DNA of 64,000 bases from Streptomyces lichenis (GCF_023218175.1 NZ_JALPTH010000021.1:84840-148839); one strand, 5' to 3'. Positions 51,301 through 59,250 are shown, counted from the first letter of the stretch. Notes: generated by a model not told the origin, from the letters alone. Numbers and translations: made by a program.

Positions 51301-51981
51301 CTCGACGCCCTCGCCGGGGAACTGCTGCGCACCCGGGCCACCACCCGCGACGTACTGCTGCCCGCGTCCCTCTCCGCCTCCGAACTGGTACGGCTCGCCG
51401 CCGACCCGGACGGCTTCGCCGCGGAGCTGGCCCGGCCCATGCCCCGGCCGCCCCAACCCGCCGCGCGGCGCGGCACACGGTTCCACGCCTGGGTGGAGGC
51501 GCGCTTCGAGGCACTGCCCCTGCCCATGCTCGGCCCCGACGAACTGCCCGGCGCCGAGGCCGACGAGGACGAGCCCGAGATCGCCGACGAGCGTGACCTC
51601 GCCGCCCTCAAGGAGGCCTTCGAACGGACCCCGTACGCCCACCGCACCCCGTACCGGGTCGAAGCGCCGTTCCAGCTCGCCCTGGCCGGGCGGGTGATCC
51701 GCGGCCGCATCGACGCCGTCTACCGGGACCCGGACACCGGCGCGTACGAGATCGTCGACTGGAAGACCCACCGGTTCCGCACCGCCGACCCCCTCCAGCT
51801 CGCCGTCTACCGCCTCGCCTGGGCCGAGCAGCAGGGCCTGCCGCCCCACGAGGTCGCGGCCTCCTTCGTCTACGTACGCACCGGGCAGGTCGTACGCCCC
51901 GACGAGCTGCCCGACCGCGCCGCACTGGAGCGCGTCCTGCAGGGTGGGACGCCGGACGGCCCGCCGCCCGGCTCCGGATAG
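48337..51981 (+). CDS. adnB: AdnB subunit of the AdnAB helicase-nuclease
   Basis: 1214-aa partner of AdnA. Motor motifs: AGAGSGKTTVMAARV (~40), LLDEYQDTSVAQ (~300), GDPCQAIYGWRGASVANL, LTAHKSKGLEWDVV (~688), VTFTRPRSLL. An acidic/Pro linker with PYEPPDPYETPEPYEP and His/Pro/Ala/Asp-rich text (~870-960) joins the nuclease, which has RGTRFHAWVE, YEIVDWKTHRF (~1138) and PLQLAVYRLAW. ATG 48331 is usually the obvious start. GTG 48337 is preferred because the -10 lies only 2 bases before the ATG, so a leaderless mRNA would begin at about the GTG. Confidence 0.92.
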   Translation: MTTRLTDPEELKELLGIPFTPEQTACITAPPAPQVIVAGAGSGKTTVMAARVVWLVGTGQVAPEQVLGLTFTNKAAGELAERVRTALVRAGITDPEPLDPALGPVPGTGGADPGTGQAATATGQAADPYYLPGEPRISTYHAFAGQLLTDHGLRLGLEPASRLLADATRYQLAARVLREAPGPYPALTSSFPTLVSDLLALDAELAEHLVRPEDLLRHDTDLLAALAGVRLTNEDLRKIPAAATARRELTDLVRRYRQAKKSRDLLDFGDQIALSAQLALTRPEVGEILRGEFRVVLLDEYQDTSVAQRLLLSGLFGNGTGHAVTAVGDPCQAIYGWRGASVANLDDFPDHFPHTDGTPATRQSLSENRRSGGRLLQLANGLAEPLRAMHEGVEALRPAPGAERDGTVRIALLPTQAEELDWLADSIAHLVRTGKEPGQIAILARTATDFPDIQAALVARDVPVEVVGLSGLLHLPEIADLVAVCEVLQDPGANASLVRLLTGPRWRIGPRDLALLGRRARLLVHRFTAGAGADTDADRDERLAAAVEGVDPAEVISLADALDTFLEPAGEDDRLPFSAEARVRFARLATELRELRRALADPLMDVLHRVLATTGLEVELSASPHALAARRRETLSHFLDIAARFAAVDGEATLLAFLGFLRTAAQYEKGLDNALPGGENTVKVLTAHKSKGLEWDVVAVPGLVAGQFPSGRARESWTAQAKVLPHALRGDGPTLPALGSHDARSLKEYKEAMRDHQHTEELRLGYVTFTRPRSLLLGSGHWWGPTQKRRRGPSPFLHALYEHCALGHGEIEAWAEEPAKDAENPSLADTAPDHAWPLPLDPTALARRRAAADLVLRHLDELTTPPAAPALTAPDGDPYEPPDPYETPEPYEPGEHPADVEDGLADWDDWSTAAPVTSPHHPDVPAPRHPADPDPADPGQHHPADADTADPAPRHQNPRRHGADREAPAHGPRLTPEEARAAASWDRDLDALAGELLRTRATTRDVLLPASLSASELVRLAADPDGFAAELARPMPRPPQPAARRGTRFHAWVEARFEALPLPMLGPDELPGAEADEDEPEIADERDLAALKEAFERTPYAHRTPYRVEAPFQLALAGRVIRGRIDAVYRDPDTGAYEIVDWKTHRFRTADPLQLAVYRLAWAEQQGLPPHEVAASFVYVRTGQVVRPDELPDRAALERVLQGGTPDGPPPGSG

Positions 51982-51991
51982 GCTCAAGGAC

Positions 51992-53404
51992 ATGAGCCCC
52001 ACCCCGGACAGCGCCGTCCGCACCGTACGTACGTACATAGCCGGCCACCGCGACGCCTTCCTCGGCGACCTCGCGCAGTGGCTGCGCATCCCGTCCGTGT
52101 CGGTGCAGCCGGAGCACGCCCAGGACGTACGGGACAGCGCCCGGTGGCTCGCCGACCACCTGGCCGGGTCCGGCTTCCCGGTGGCCGAGGTGTGGGAGAC
52201 CGACGGCGGCCACCCCGCCGTGTACGCCGAGTGGCCCTCCGACGACCCGGACGCACCGACCGTCCTCGTCTACGGCCACCACGACGTCCAGCCCGCCGCC
52301 CTCGCCGACGGCTGGGCCACCGACCCCTTCGAGCCGGTCATCAGCGACGGCCGGCTCTACGCCCGGGGCGCCGCCGACGACAAGGGCCAGGTGCTGTTCC
52401 ACAGCCTGGCCGTCCGCGCCCACCTCGCCGCCACCGGCCGCACCGCCCCCGCCGTCCACCTCAAGCTGCTGGTCGAGGGTGAGGAGGAAGCCGGCTCCCC
52501 GCACTTCCGGGCGCTGATCGAGCGCCACCACGAGCGGCTGGCCGCCGACGCGGTCGTCGTCTCCGACACCGGTATGTGGTCGGAGACCACCCCCACCGTG
52601 TGCACCGGCATGCGCGGCCTCGCCGAATGCCAGATCACCCTGCACGGCCCCGCCCAGGACATCCACTCCGGCTCGTTCGGCGGCGCCGTCCCCAACCCGG
52701 CGACCACCGCCGCCCGGCTGGCCGCCGCCCTGCACGACGAGGACGAACGGGTCGCCATCCCCGGCTTCTACGACGGCGTCGCCGAGCTCACCGACGAAGA
52801 GCGGAAGCTGATCGCCGAGCTGCCGTTCGACGAGGCGTCCTGGCTGGCCTCCGCCCACTCCGGCGCCACCCACGGCGAACGCGGCCACACCACCCTGGAG
52901 CGGGTCTGGGCCCGGCCGACCGCCGAGGTCAACGGTATCGCCGGCGGCTACCAGGGCCCCGGCGGAAAGACGATCATCCCCGCCTCCGCCGTGCTGAAGC
53001 TGTCCTTCCGGCTGGTCGCCGGGCAGGACCCGGACAAGATCGAACGCGCGGTACGGGACTGGGTGCCCACCCGGCTCCCGGCCGGCATCCGGTACGAGAT
53101 CACCTTCAACGGCGCCACCCGGCCCTGCCTCACCCCGCTCGGCCACCCGGCACTCACCGCCGTCGCCCGCGCCATGAGCACCGCCTTCGACGGCGCCGCG
53201 ATCCGCTACACCCGCGAGGGCGGCTCCGGACCGGCCGCCGACCTCCAGGACGTACTGGCCGCGCCCGTGCTGTTCCTCGGCATCTCCGTACCGTCCGACG
53301 GCTGGCACGCCCCCAACGAGAAGGTCGAGCTCGACCTGCTGTTCAAGGGCGCCGAGGCCGGCGCCCACCTCTGGGGCGAACTACGGGGCGCACTGAGCAG
53401 CTGA
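51992..53404 (+). CDS. M20-family metallodipeptidase
   Basis: 470-aa cytosolic M20 peptidase (CNDP/PepV-like) using two Zn ions. Ligands are visible: VLVYGHHDVQP (His), ARGAADDKG (bridging Asp), VEGEEEAGS (catalytic and ligand Glu), VVSDTGMW (Asp), PSDGWHAPNEKV (His). The dimerisation lid includes DIHSGSFGGAVPNPA. ATG 51992 has AAGGA upstream, 10 bases after the adnB stop, so it is probably co-transcribed. No link to DNA repair is implied. Confidence 0.93.
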   Translation: MSPTPDSAVRTVRTYIAGHRDAFLGDLAQWLRIPSVSVQPEHAQDVRDSARWLADHLAGSGFPVAEVWETDGGHPAVYAEWPSDDPDAPTVLVYGHHDVQPAALADGWATDPFEPVISDGRLYARGAADDKGQVLFHSLAVRAHLAATGRTAPAVHLKLLVEGEEEAGSPHFRALIERHHERLAADAVVVSDTGMWSETTPTVCTGMRGLAECQITLHGPAQDIHSGSFGGAVPNPATTAARLAAALHDEDERVAIPGFYDGVAELTDEERKLIAELPFDEASWLASAHSGATHGERGHTTLERVWARPTAEVNGIAGGYQGPGGKTIIPASAVLKLSFRLVAGQDPDKIERAVRDWVPTRLPAGIRYEITFNGATRPCLTPLGHPALTAVARAMSTAFDGAAIRYTREGGSGPAADLQDVLAAPVLFLGISVPSDGWHAPNEKVELDLLFKGAEAGAHLWGELRGALSS

Positions 53405-53483
53405 CCGCCCCCGCCGGGCCGGGCGACACGGCACAGGGCCCGGCTCCCGAGACATCCGCATCCACCGGGGGAGTAGGAAACCA

Positions 53484-54434
53484 GTGAGCACGATCAGCAA
53501 CCCGGGCCACCGCCCCATCAGCCTCACCGCGCCCAGCGGCATCGACCGCGCCGCGCACCACCGCCTGGACGAGGCATGGCTGGCCGCCGCCTGGAGCCAC
53601 CCCACCACCCGGGTGTTCGTCGTCTCCGGCGGCCAGGCACTGATCGACGACGCACCCGACGGCGGCACCACACTCGTCATGACCCCCTCCTTCGAGGCGC
53701 CGGTCACCGAGACCCACCGCTACTTCCTCGGCACCGACGAGGACGGTGTCAGCTACTTCGCCCTGCAGAAGGACGCCCTGCCCGGCCGCATGGACCAGTC
53801 GGCCCGCCCCGCCGGACTACGCGAAGCGGGCCTCCTGCTCTCCGCACGTGACGCCGCGCTGATGGCGCACGCCGTGGCCCTGGAGAACTGGCAGCGGCTG
53901 CACCGGTTCTGCTCACGCTGCGGGGAACGCACGGTGATCGCCGCCGCCGGGCACATCCGCCGCTGCCCCGCCTGCGGCGCTGAGCACTACCCGCGCACCG
54001 ACCCCGCGGTGATCATGCTGGTGACCGACGAGGAGGACCGCGCGCTGCTCGGCCGGCAGGTGCACTGGCCCGAAGGCCGCTTCTCGACCCTGGCCGGCTT
54101 CGTCGAGCCCGGCGAGTCCATCGAACAGTCGGTGGCCCGCGAGGTCTACGAAGAGGTCGGCGTGACGGTCGGCGAGGTCGAGTACGTGGCCAGCCAGCCG
54201 TGGCCGTTCCCCTCCAGCCTGATGCTCGGCTTCATGGCGCGCGCCACCTCCTCGGAGATCACCGTGGACGGCGACGAGATCGAGGAGGCCCGCTGGTTCT
54301 CCCGTGAGGAGCTGGGCGCCGCGTTCGACTCCGGCGACGTGCTCCCCCCGTACGGCATCTCCATCGCGGCCCGGCTGCTCGAACTCTGGTACGGCAAGCC
54401 GATCCCCACCCGCGCCCCCGGCCCGGCAGCCTGA
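53484..54434 (+). CDS. nudC: NADH pyrophosphatase NudC
   Basis: 316-aa Nudix hydrolase that cleaves NAD(H) to NMN and AMP and can remove NAD caps from RNA. It contains a zinc ribbon (CSRCGE, then CPACGAEHYPRTDP, ~145-170), a Nudix box GFVEPGESIEQSVAREVYEE and the NADH-specific SQPWPFPSSLMLGF. GTG 53484 has GGGGGAGTAGG upstream. It converges on mrx with a shared terminator. Confidence 0.95.
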   Translation: MSTISNPGHRPISLTAPSGIDRAAHHRLDEAWLAAAWSHPTTRVFVVSGGQALIDDAPDGGTTLVMTPSFEAPVTETHRYFLGTDEDGVSYFALQKDALPGRMDQSARPAGLREAGLLLSARDAALMAHAVALENWQRLHRFCSRCGERTVIAAAGHIRRCPACGAEHYPRTDPAVIMLVTDEEDRALLGRQVHWPEGRFSTLAGFVEPGESIEQSVAREVYEEVGVTVGEVEYVASQPWPFPSSLMLGFMARATSSEITVDGDEIEEARWFSREELGAAFDSGDVLPPYGISIAARLLELWYGKPIPTRAPGPAA

Positions 54435-54536
54435 CGCCGACGCGCGGGGACGGGGGCCGGTCGTCGCTTCCTTCAGCGGACCGCCCGCCGGTAGACGGGG
54501 CCGAGACCCCGGAAGCCGGAACCGGAAACGCCGAAA

Positions 54537-54565
54537 GCCCCGGTCGGACACTCGCCGACCGGGGC
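54537..54565. terminator. Bidirectional terminator nudC / mrx
   Basis: Perfect 11-bp stem GCCCCGGTCGG / CCGACCGGGGC with a 7-base loop between convergent genes. Confidence 0.88.
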
Positions 54566-54579
54566 CCTGCGCATACCGC

Positions 54580-54837
54580 TCAGGCGCCCAGCGCCTGCTT
54601 CACCTGCGCCAGGCTGGGGTTCGTCATGACCACCTCGGCGCCATCGCCGGCGGCAACCACGCGCACCGTGGGCACGGTCTGGTTGCCACCGTTGGCCTTC
54701 TCGACGAAGGCGGCCGACTCCGGGTCCTGCTCGATGTTGATCTCGTTGTACGCGATGCCCTCACGGTCGAGCTGGCTCTTCAGCCGGCGGCAGTAACCGC
54801 ACCACGTGGTGCTGTACATCGTCACAGTGCCCTGCAT
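54580..54837 (-). CDS. mrx: Mycoredoxin (mycothiol-dependent glutaredoxin-like)
   Basis: 85-aa thioredoxin-fold protein with active site TWCGYCRRLK, cis-Pro in QTVPTVRV and YNEINIEQDPESA, matching actinobacterial mycoredoxin-1, which reduces mycothiol-protein mixed disulfides. ATG 54837 is used; the longer frame runs into the 5' leader. A perfect sigma-R promoter lies ~65 bases upstream, consistent with thiol-stress induction. Confidence 0.93.
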   Translation of the reverse strand: MQGTVTMYSTTWCGYCRRLKSQLDREGIAYNEINIEQDPESAAFVEKANGGNQTVPTVRVVAAGDGAEVVMTNPSLAQVKQALGA

Positions 54838-54901
54838 GGCCGTAGTGCTCCTCGTCGGTGCCTCGGGGCGGGTGCGCCTGCCGCACCCGTGCACTCAGCC
54901 C

Positions 54902-54928
54902 AACGTCCCGCCCCGCCGACGCATTCCC
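54902..54928 (-). promoter_or_regulatory. Sigma-R promoter for mrx
   Basis: Minus strand GGGAAT (54928-54923), exactly 18 bases, then GTT (54904-54902). Perfect sigma-R consensus. Confidence 0.85.
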
Positions 54929-55515
54929 GAGGGCGCGGCACCCTGCCGGACGTTGTGCCCGCCACCCCGACCTCCGCCGCTCCGGTGGCCCCACCGCCCT
55001 GCCGCACGTGAGCCCACTTCACAGTCCCGCTCGCTCGCCTTCCTTGGGGGCCCCTCCCCCCACCCCCACCCCACCCCCCCCACCCCCGCCCCCGTCCCTC
55101 CGCCTCCGCCTCCCTCGGCCGGAGCCCTGCGGCCGACTGCGCCTCGGCGCAAGCACCGAAGCCGCCCAAGCCAGCCACTGAAGCCGCCTGCGCCGAAGCC
55201 GCTCGAAGCCGCAGCTGCCTTGGCCGCAGCCGCCTGGGCGGCTGCGGCCACTGAGGCTGCCTAGGCCGCAGCCACACCTCCCGAAGCCTCCGGATCCGCC
55301 CGGGCCGCAGCCGCCAGCAGGCGGCGTCCTCGCAGCCGGAACGTGTGTCGGCACCACCTCCGTCCGTGTTGTGCGGCTCCTTCGGAAGAGAACGTATGTG
55401 GTGGGGGCCGTGGGCCGTGGTTGGCTGTCCACAGGTGGCGGCGTTGATACGACTGGGACTGCTGCCCTGTGGACAACCGTCCCGTCCGCCCCGGGGGACC
55501 TGGCAGCATGGCAGG
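54929..55515. other. 590-bp non-coding region with C-tracts ahead of uvrD2
   Basis: No credible gene. Frames open on both strands here reflect low-complexity DNA (GCCGCAGCC-type repeats at ~55190-55280). At 55041-55095 runs of C separated by single bases give a strong G-quadruplex pattern on the minus strand. Two DnaA-box-like sites lie near the uvrD2 end. Confidence 0.6.
55425..55476. promoter_or_regulatory. Inverted pair of DnaA-box-like sites
   Basis: CTGTCCACA (55425-55433) and TGTGGACAA (55468-55476, perfect complement of TTGTCCACA) face each other 40 bases before uvrD2. With flanking bases they form inverted arms TGTCCACAGG / CCTGTGGACA. Confidence 0.55.
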
Positions 55516-57762
55516 GTGACAGCAGCAACGCACTCCTCCCTCTTCCCGTCCGCCTCGGAGGTGAGCCAGTTCCCGGCTCCTCCGCAGGACGCCGACGCGG
55601 TGCTCGACGGGCTGGATCCCGAGCAGCGCGAGGTGGCGACCGCCCTGCACGGGCCGGTGTGTGTGCTGGCCGGCGCCGGTACGGGCAAGACCAGGGCGAT
55701 CACCCACCGCATCGCCTACGGGGTGCGCGCGGGTATCTTGCAGCCCGGCAGCGTCCTGGCTGTCACCTTCACCAATCGGGCCGCCGGGGAGATGCGGGGG
55801 CGGCTGAGGCAGCTCGGGGCGGGCGGGGTGCAGGCGCGCACCTTCCACTCGGCGGCCCTGCGGCAGCTGCAGTTCTTCTGGCCGAAGGCGGTCGGCGGCG
55901 AGCTGCCCCGGCTGCTGGAGCGCAAGGTCCAGCTGGTCGGCGAGGCGGCGGCGCGCTGCCGGATCCGTCTCGACCGCAACGAGCTGCGGGACGCCACCGG
56001 CGAGATCGAGTGGTCCAAGGTGACCCAGACCGTTCCCGCCGACTATCCGGCCGCCGTGCTGCGGGCGCAGCGCGACGCCCCGCGGGACCCTGCCGAGATC
56101 GGCCAGCTCTATGCGGCGTACGAGGAGCTGAAGCGCGATCGCGGGGTGATCGACTTCGAGGACGTGCTGCTGCTGACGGTCGGCATCCTCCAGGACCGCC
56201 AGGACATCGCCGAGCAGGTGCGCCGCCAGTACCAGCACTTCGTCGTCGACGAGTACCAGGACGTCTCCCCGCTCCAGCAGCGGCTGCTGGAGCTCTGGCT
56301 CGGCGACCGGGACAGCCTGTGCGTGGTCGGCGACGCCAGCCAGACGATCTACTCCTTCACCGGGGCCTCCCCGGACCATCTGCTGGACTTCCGGTTGCGG
56401 CACCCGCAGGCCACGGTGGTCAAGCTGGTCCGGGACTACCGCTCCACCCCGCAGGTGGTCCATCTGGCCAACGGGCTGCTGAGCCAGGCCCGGGGCCGGG
56501 CAGCCGACCACCGGCTGGAGCTGGTCTCGCAGCGCGAGCCCGGGCCGCCGCCGGTGTACACGGAGTACGGCGACGAGCCCGCCGAGGCCGAGGGCACGGC
56601 CCGCCGGGTCCGGGACCTGATCGCGGCGGGGGTGCCGGCCGGGGAGATCGCCGTGCTCTACCGGATCAACGCCCAGTCCGAGATCTACGAGCAGGCGCTC
56701 GCGGACGTCGGGGTGCCCTACCAGCTGCGCGGGGCGGAGCGGTTCTTCGACCGGCCGGAGGTACGGGAGGCGGGCGCCGCGCTGCGTGGCGCGGCCCGCT
56801 TCGGGGCGAACGACTCCCTGCTGGACGCGGTGGTGGATCTGCCGTCCCAGGTGCGGGCGGTGCTCTCCACCAAGGGCTGGACGACCGAGCCGCCGGTGGG
56901 CTCCGGCGCGGTGCGGGACCGCTGGGAGTCCCTCGCGGCGCTGGTGCGGCTCGCCGAGGACTTCGCGGCGGCGAGGGAGGGGGCTACCCTGGCCGATCTG
57001 GTCGCCGAGCTGGACGAGCGGGCGGCCGCGCAGCACGCCCCCACCGTGCAGGGGGTGACGCTCGCCTCGCTGCACGCCGCGAAGGGCCTGGAGTGGGACG
57101 CGGTCTTCCTGGTCGGGCTGACCGAGGGCATGCTGCCGATCACCTACGCCAAGACCGAGGGGCAGATCGAGGAGGAGCGGCGGCTGCTGTATGTGGGTGT
57201 CACCCGCGCGCGGCGCCATCTGTCGCTCTCCTGGGCGCTGTCCCGCTCTCCGGGCGGCCGGGCCTCGCGCCGTGCTTCCCGGTTCCTCAGCGGGCTGCGC
57301 ACCGGCTCGGCCGGTGCCGTGGGCGCGGGCGGGGCGCTGGGGGGCGCCGGCGGTGTGGAGCGTGGGGAAGGCGGTGAAGGGGTCCGTGGCGCGGAGGAGG
57401 TGCCGGTGGCGGCCCGGCGCAGGGGCAGGACCGTGGCGCGCTGCCGGGTCTGCGGGGCGACGCTCACCGGCGCCGGTGAGATGAAGCTGATGCGCTGCGA
57501 GGACTGCCCCTCCGACATGGACGAGGCGCTGCACGGCCGGCTGTGGGAGTGGCGCTCGGCGCGGGCTCGGTCGCTGGGTCAGCCGGCCTGGTGCGTGTTC
57601 ACCGACAAGACGCTGATGGCGATCGCCGAGGCGGTCCCGTCCACCGACAATGAGCTGGCCCGGATCGCCGGCGTCGGGGTCCGCAAACTGAACCGCTTCG
57701 GCACCGATGTCCTCGCCATCTGCGCTGGTGAGGACCGTGCCGAGGGGGAGGCGGGGGAGTGA
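55516..57762 (+). CDS. uvrD2: UvrD2-type SF1 helicase with zinc finger and HRDC domain
   Basis: 748-aa 3'-5' DNA helicase. Motor motifs: AGAGTGKTRAI (~52), VTFTNRAAGEM, FVVDEYQDVSPLQQ (~243), GDASQTIYSFTGAS, LASLHAAKGLEWDAV, YVGVTRARRHLSLSW. A tetracysteine segment follows (CRVCGA ... CEDC, ~643-665), then an HRDC domain (PAWCVFTDKTLMAIAEAVP, IAGVGVRKLNRFG). This combination marks the actinobacterial UvrD2 class. GTG 55516 has only a weak ribosome site. The wblC leader follows ~60 bases after the stop. Confidence 0.93.
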   Translation: MTAATHSSLFPSASEVSQFPAPPQDADAVLDGLDPEQREVATALHGPVCVLAGAGTGKTRAITHRIAYGVRAGILQPGSVLAVTFTNRAAGEMRGRLRQLGAGGVQARTFHSAALRQLQFFWPKAVGGELPRLLERKVQLVGEAAARCRIRLDRNELRDATGEIEWSKVTQTVPADYPAAVLRAQRDAPRDPAEIGQLYAAYEELKRDRGVIDFEDVLLLTVGILQDRQDIAEQVRRQYQHFVVDEYQDVSPLQQRLLELWLGDRDSLCVVGDASQTIYSFTGASPDHLLDFRLRHPQATVVKLVRDYRSTPQVVHLANGLLSQARGRAADHRLELVSQREPGPPPVYTEYGDEPAEAEGTARRVRDLIAAGVPAGEIAVLYRINAQSEIYEQALADVGVPYQLRGAERFFDRPEVREAGAALRGAARFGANDSLLDAVVDLPSQVRAVLSTKGWTTEPPVGSGAVRDRWESLAALVRLAEDFAAAREGATLADLVAELDERAAAQHAPTVQGVTLASLHAAKGLEWDAVFLVGLTEGMLPITYAKTEGQIEEERRLLYVGVTRARRHLSLSWALSRSPGGRASRRASRFLSGLRTGSAGAVGAGGALGGAGGVERGEGGEGVRGAEEVPVAARRRGRTVARCRVCGATLTGAGEMKLMRCEDCPSDMDEALHGRLWEWRSARARSLGQPAWCVFTDKTLMAIAEAVPSTDNELARIAGVGVRKLNRFGTDVLAICAGEDRAEGEAGE

Positions 57763-57776
57763 CGGAAACTCGTCGG

Positions 57777-57815
57777 AAAAATAGTTTGCGCCCGCCCCGT
57801 CAAGCCCCATAGGTT
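57777..57815 (+). promoter_or_regulatory. wblC promoter with AT-rich block at -35
   Basis: TTGCGC (57786-57791), 18 bases, TAGGTT (57810-57815). AAAAATAGT immediately precedes the -35. WhiB7/WblC with its AT-hook is known to activate promoters having an AT-rich block at this place, including its own. Confidence 0.7.
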
Positions 57816-57930
57816 CTTAACCACGGACACGGCGGCTTCTCCGAAGCCCCGCCTTCGTGCTGTACTTATCCGAATACCTGCGAGACCGGCTCCGGCCGGG
57901 CTCCCGAGACGCCGAGAGGAGGCGAGTCCA

Positions 57931-58254
57931 GTGATCAGCATCAACACCGGTATCACCCGTGGCACCACCAAAGTGACCGATCGCTCGGTCGCCTCCGCCT
58001 GCTCGCTCGGCCTCTCCGGCTTCTCGTTCCTGGGCAGCGGTATGTCCGGCCATGGAGCCGCGCGTCCCGCCACCCCTGCCACCCTCCCCGTCCGGGAGCG
58101 GAACGAGCGACCGACCAAGGCACTGGAAGCAGCGGTAGTGGCACAGGCGACGGCCTATGGCACTGCGGCTACCGGTGCCGAGACCAAGAAGCAGACGCAG
58201 CAGTACCTGAAGTGGGCCTTCCGTGGGCTCGAACCCTGGAGCGATCCAGTCTGA
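57931..58254 (+). CDS. 107-codon ORF in the wblC leader
   Basis: GTG 57931 with GAGGAGG upstream opens a 107-codon frame, no recognisable family (starts MISINTGITRGTTKV, ends KWAFRGLEPWSDPV). Codon third positions are mostly GC but looser than in neighbouring genes. The stop sits in the first arm of a hairpin and ~25 bases before the intrinsic terminator arm, the geometry expected of a leader ORF whose translation controls wblC read-through. It may also be a small protein in its own right. Confidence 0.65.
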   Translation: MISINTGITRGTTKVTDRSVASACSLGLSGFSFLGSGMSGHGAARPATPATLPVRERNERPTKALEAAVVAQATAYGTAATGAETKKQTQQYLKWAFRGLEPWSDPV

Positions 58255-58320
58255 CGCAGAGTCAGACCGGCGCCTTCAGGGCCGCGGAACCCCACCCGGG
58301 ATCCGCGGCCCTTCTGTTTT
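58249..58320 (+). terminator. Attenuator: stop-codon hairpin plus intrinsic terminator
   Basis: GTCTGAC-GCAGA-GTCAGAC (58249-58267) covers the leader ORF stop. GGGCCGCGGA (58279-58288) then pairs with TCCGCGGCCC (58302-58311), followed by TTCTGTTTT. This is a rare U-tract terminator for this GC-rich DNA, placed ~100 bases before wblC. Confidence 0.85.
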
Positions 58321-58423
58321 GCCCGCACAGGCGAGACAGGGCGAAGGGGCCTCGGGACCAGCAGAACCCGGTACCAATCCACCGGCCGACCGGCCGGACC
58401 GACCAGACGAGGAAGACACGACC

Positions 58424-58792
58424 GTGCAACTCGAAGCGCACGCCCCGTCCGTACCGCCCTCCGAGGCTCTCCCGCCGAACGGCCCCACGAAGGATCCCGC
58501 CTTGACTCCCCTGACCGCGCTCACCGCGCTTGACGACGCCATCGAGAACCTCGGTGTGCCCGTACCGTGCCGCTCCTACGACCCGGAGGTCTTCTTCGCC
58601 GAGTCGCCGGCCGACGTCGAGTACGCCAAGTCGCTCTGCCGCACCTGCCCGCTGATCGAGGCATGCCTCGCGGGCGCCAAAGAGCGGCGCGAGCCGTGGG
58701 GCGTCTGGGGCGGCGAGCTGTTCGTCCAGGGCGTGGTCGTAGCCCGGAAGCGGCCCCGTGGCCGCCCGCGCAAGAACCCGGTCGTGGCATGA
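58424..58792 (+). CDS. wblC: WblC/WhiB7 transcription factor (intrinsic antibiotic resistance)
   Basis: 122-aa WhiB-like Fe-S protein. Four cysteines (PCRSYD, then LCRTCPLIEACLAG) ligate a 4Fe-4S cluster. EPWGVWGGE is the sigma-A interaction turn, and C-terminal KRPRGRPRKN is the AT-hook diagnostic of WhiB7/WblC. It binds sigma-A and activates multidrug-resistance genes when ribosome-targeting antibiotics are present. GTG 58424 has GAGGAAG upstream. Expression is predicted to be set by autoactivation and by the attenuator in its ~600-base leader. Confidence 0.95.
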   Translation: MQLEAHAPSVPPSEALPPNGPTKDPALTPLTALTALDDAIENLGVPVPCRSYDPEVFFAESPADVEYAKSLCRTCPLIEACLAGAKERREPWGVWGGELFVQGVVVARKRPRGRPRKNPVVA

Positions 58793-59115
58793 ACGTCACG
58801 CTGGGAACCATCGACCGCCCTTACACGCACGATCCCCAGAAGCAGGCCCCGATGACCTCTTCCACCAGCGAGCCGTGCGGCTCCGCTACCCCAGCTGTCA
58901 CCACCACCGGCGCGAACATCTCGCGTCAGAACAGGAACCGTGAGATGCAACTCATGCAAGAAGCCCTGGCCCGTGCGCATATGCACGACCGCCTGAGGGA
59001 GGCACGGGCGGAGCGCCAGGCCATCAACCTGGTGACCGCCCGGCGCCTGCAGCGCAGGGCGGAGCGCGCCTCGCTGCGCGCCCGCCGTGCGCTGGCCATG
59101 GCGGTCATGAACTGA
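58789..59115 (+). CDS. Small basic protein coupled to wblC
   Basis: 108-aa protein of unknown function. Its ATG overlaps the wblC stop (ATGA, 58789-58792), implying coupled translation. A Thr/Ser-rich N-terminal half is followed by a long amphipathic, Arg/Ala-rich helix (LMQEALARAHMHDRLREARA, RRLQRRAERASLRARRALAM) suited to RNA or ribosome binding. ATG 58852 is a possible shorter start. Its position suggests a role in the WblC response, which is inference. Confidence 0.65.
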   Translation: MNVTLGTIDRPYTHDPQKQAPMTSSTSEPCGSATPAVTTTGANISRQNRNREMQLMQEALARAHMHDRLREARAERQAINLVTARRLQRRAERASLRARRALAMAVMN

Positions 59116-59250
59116 CGGCACCCGAAGGGCGGCGGCCACTGGCTATGGGGCACGCGGCCGCCACCGGCGCGGGTGCCGTTCGGCCACGCGGCGTCCGGCG
59201 ACTGCCGCCGGACGCGGCGACGATGAGCGCGGCACATCGAGTATGGAGAC

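Noticed and set aside
52096..52104. GTGTCGGTG inside the dipeptidase gene as a RecA-NDp -35
   Set aside because: It is internal to a coding region and has no -10 at the required spacing.
54895..55251. Minus-strand frame starting with an Ala-rich peptide in the mrx-uvrD2 gap
   Set aside because: It arises from GCC/GCA-type low-complexity DNA, overlaps the sigma-R promoter and G-tracts, and has no ribosome site or family.
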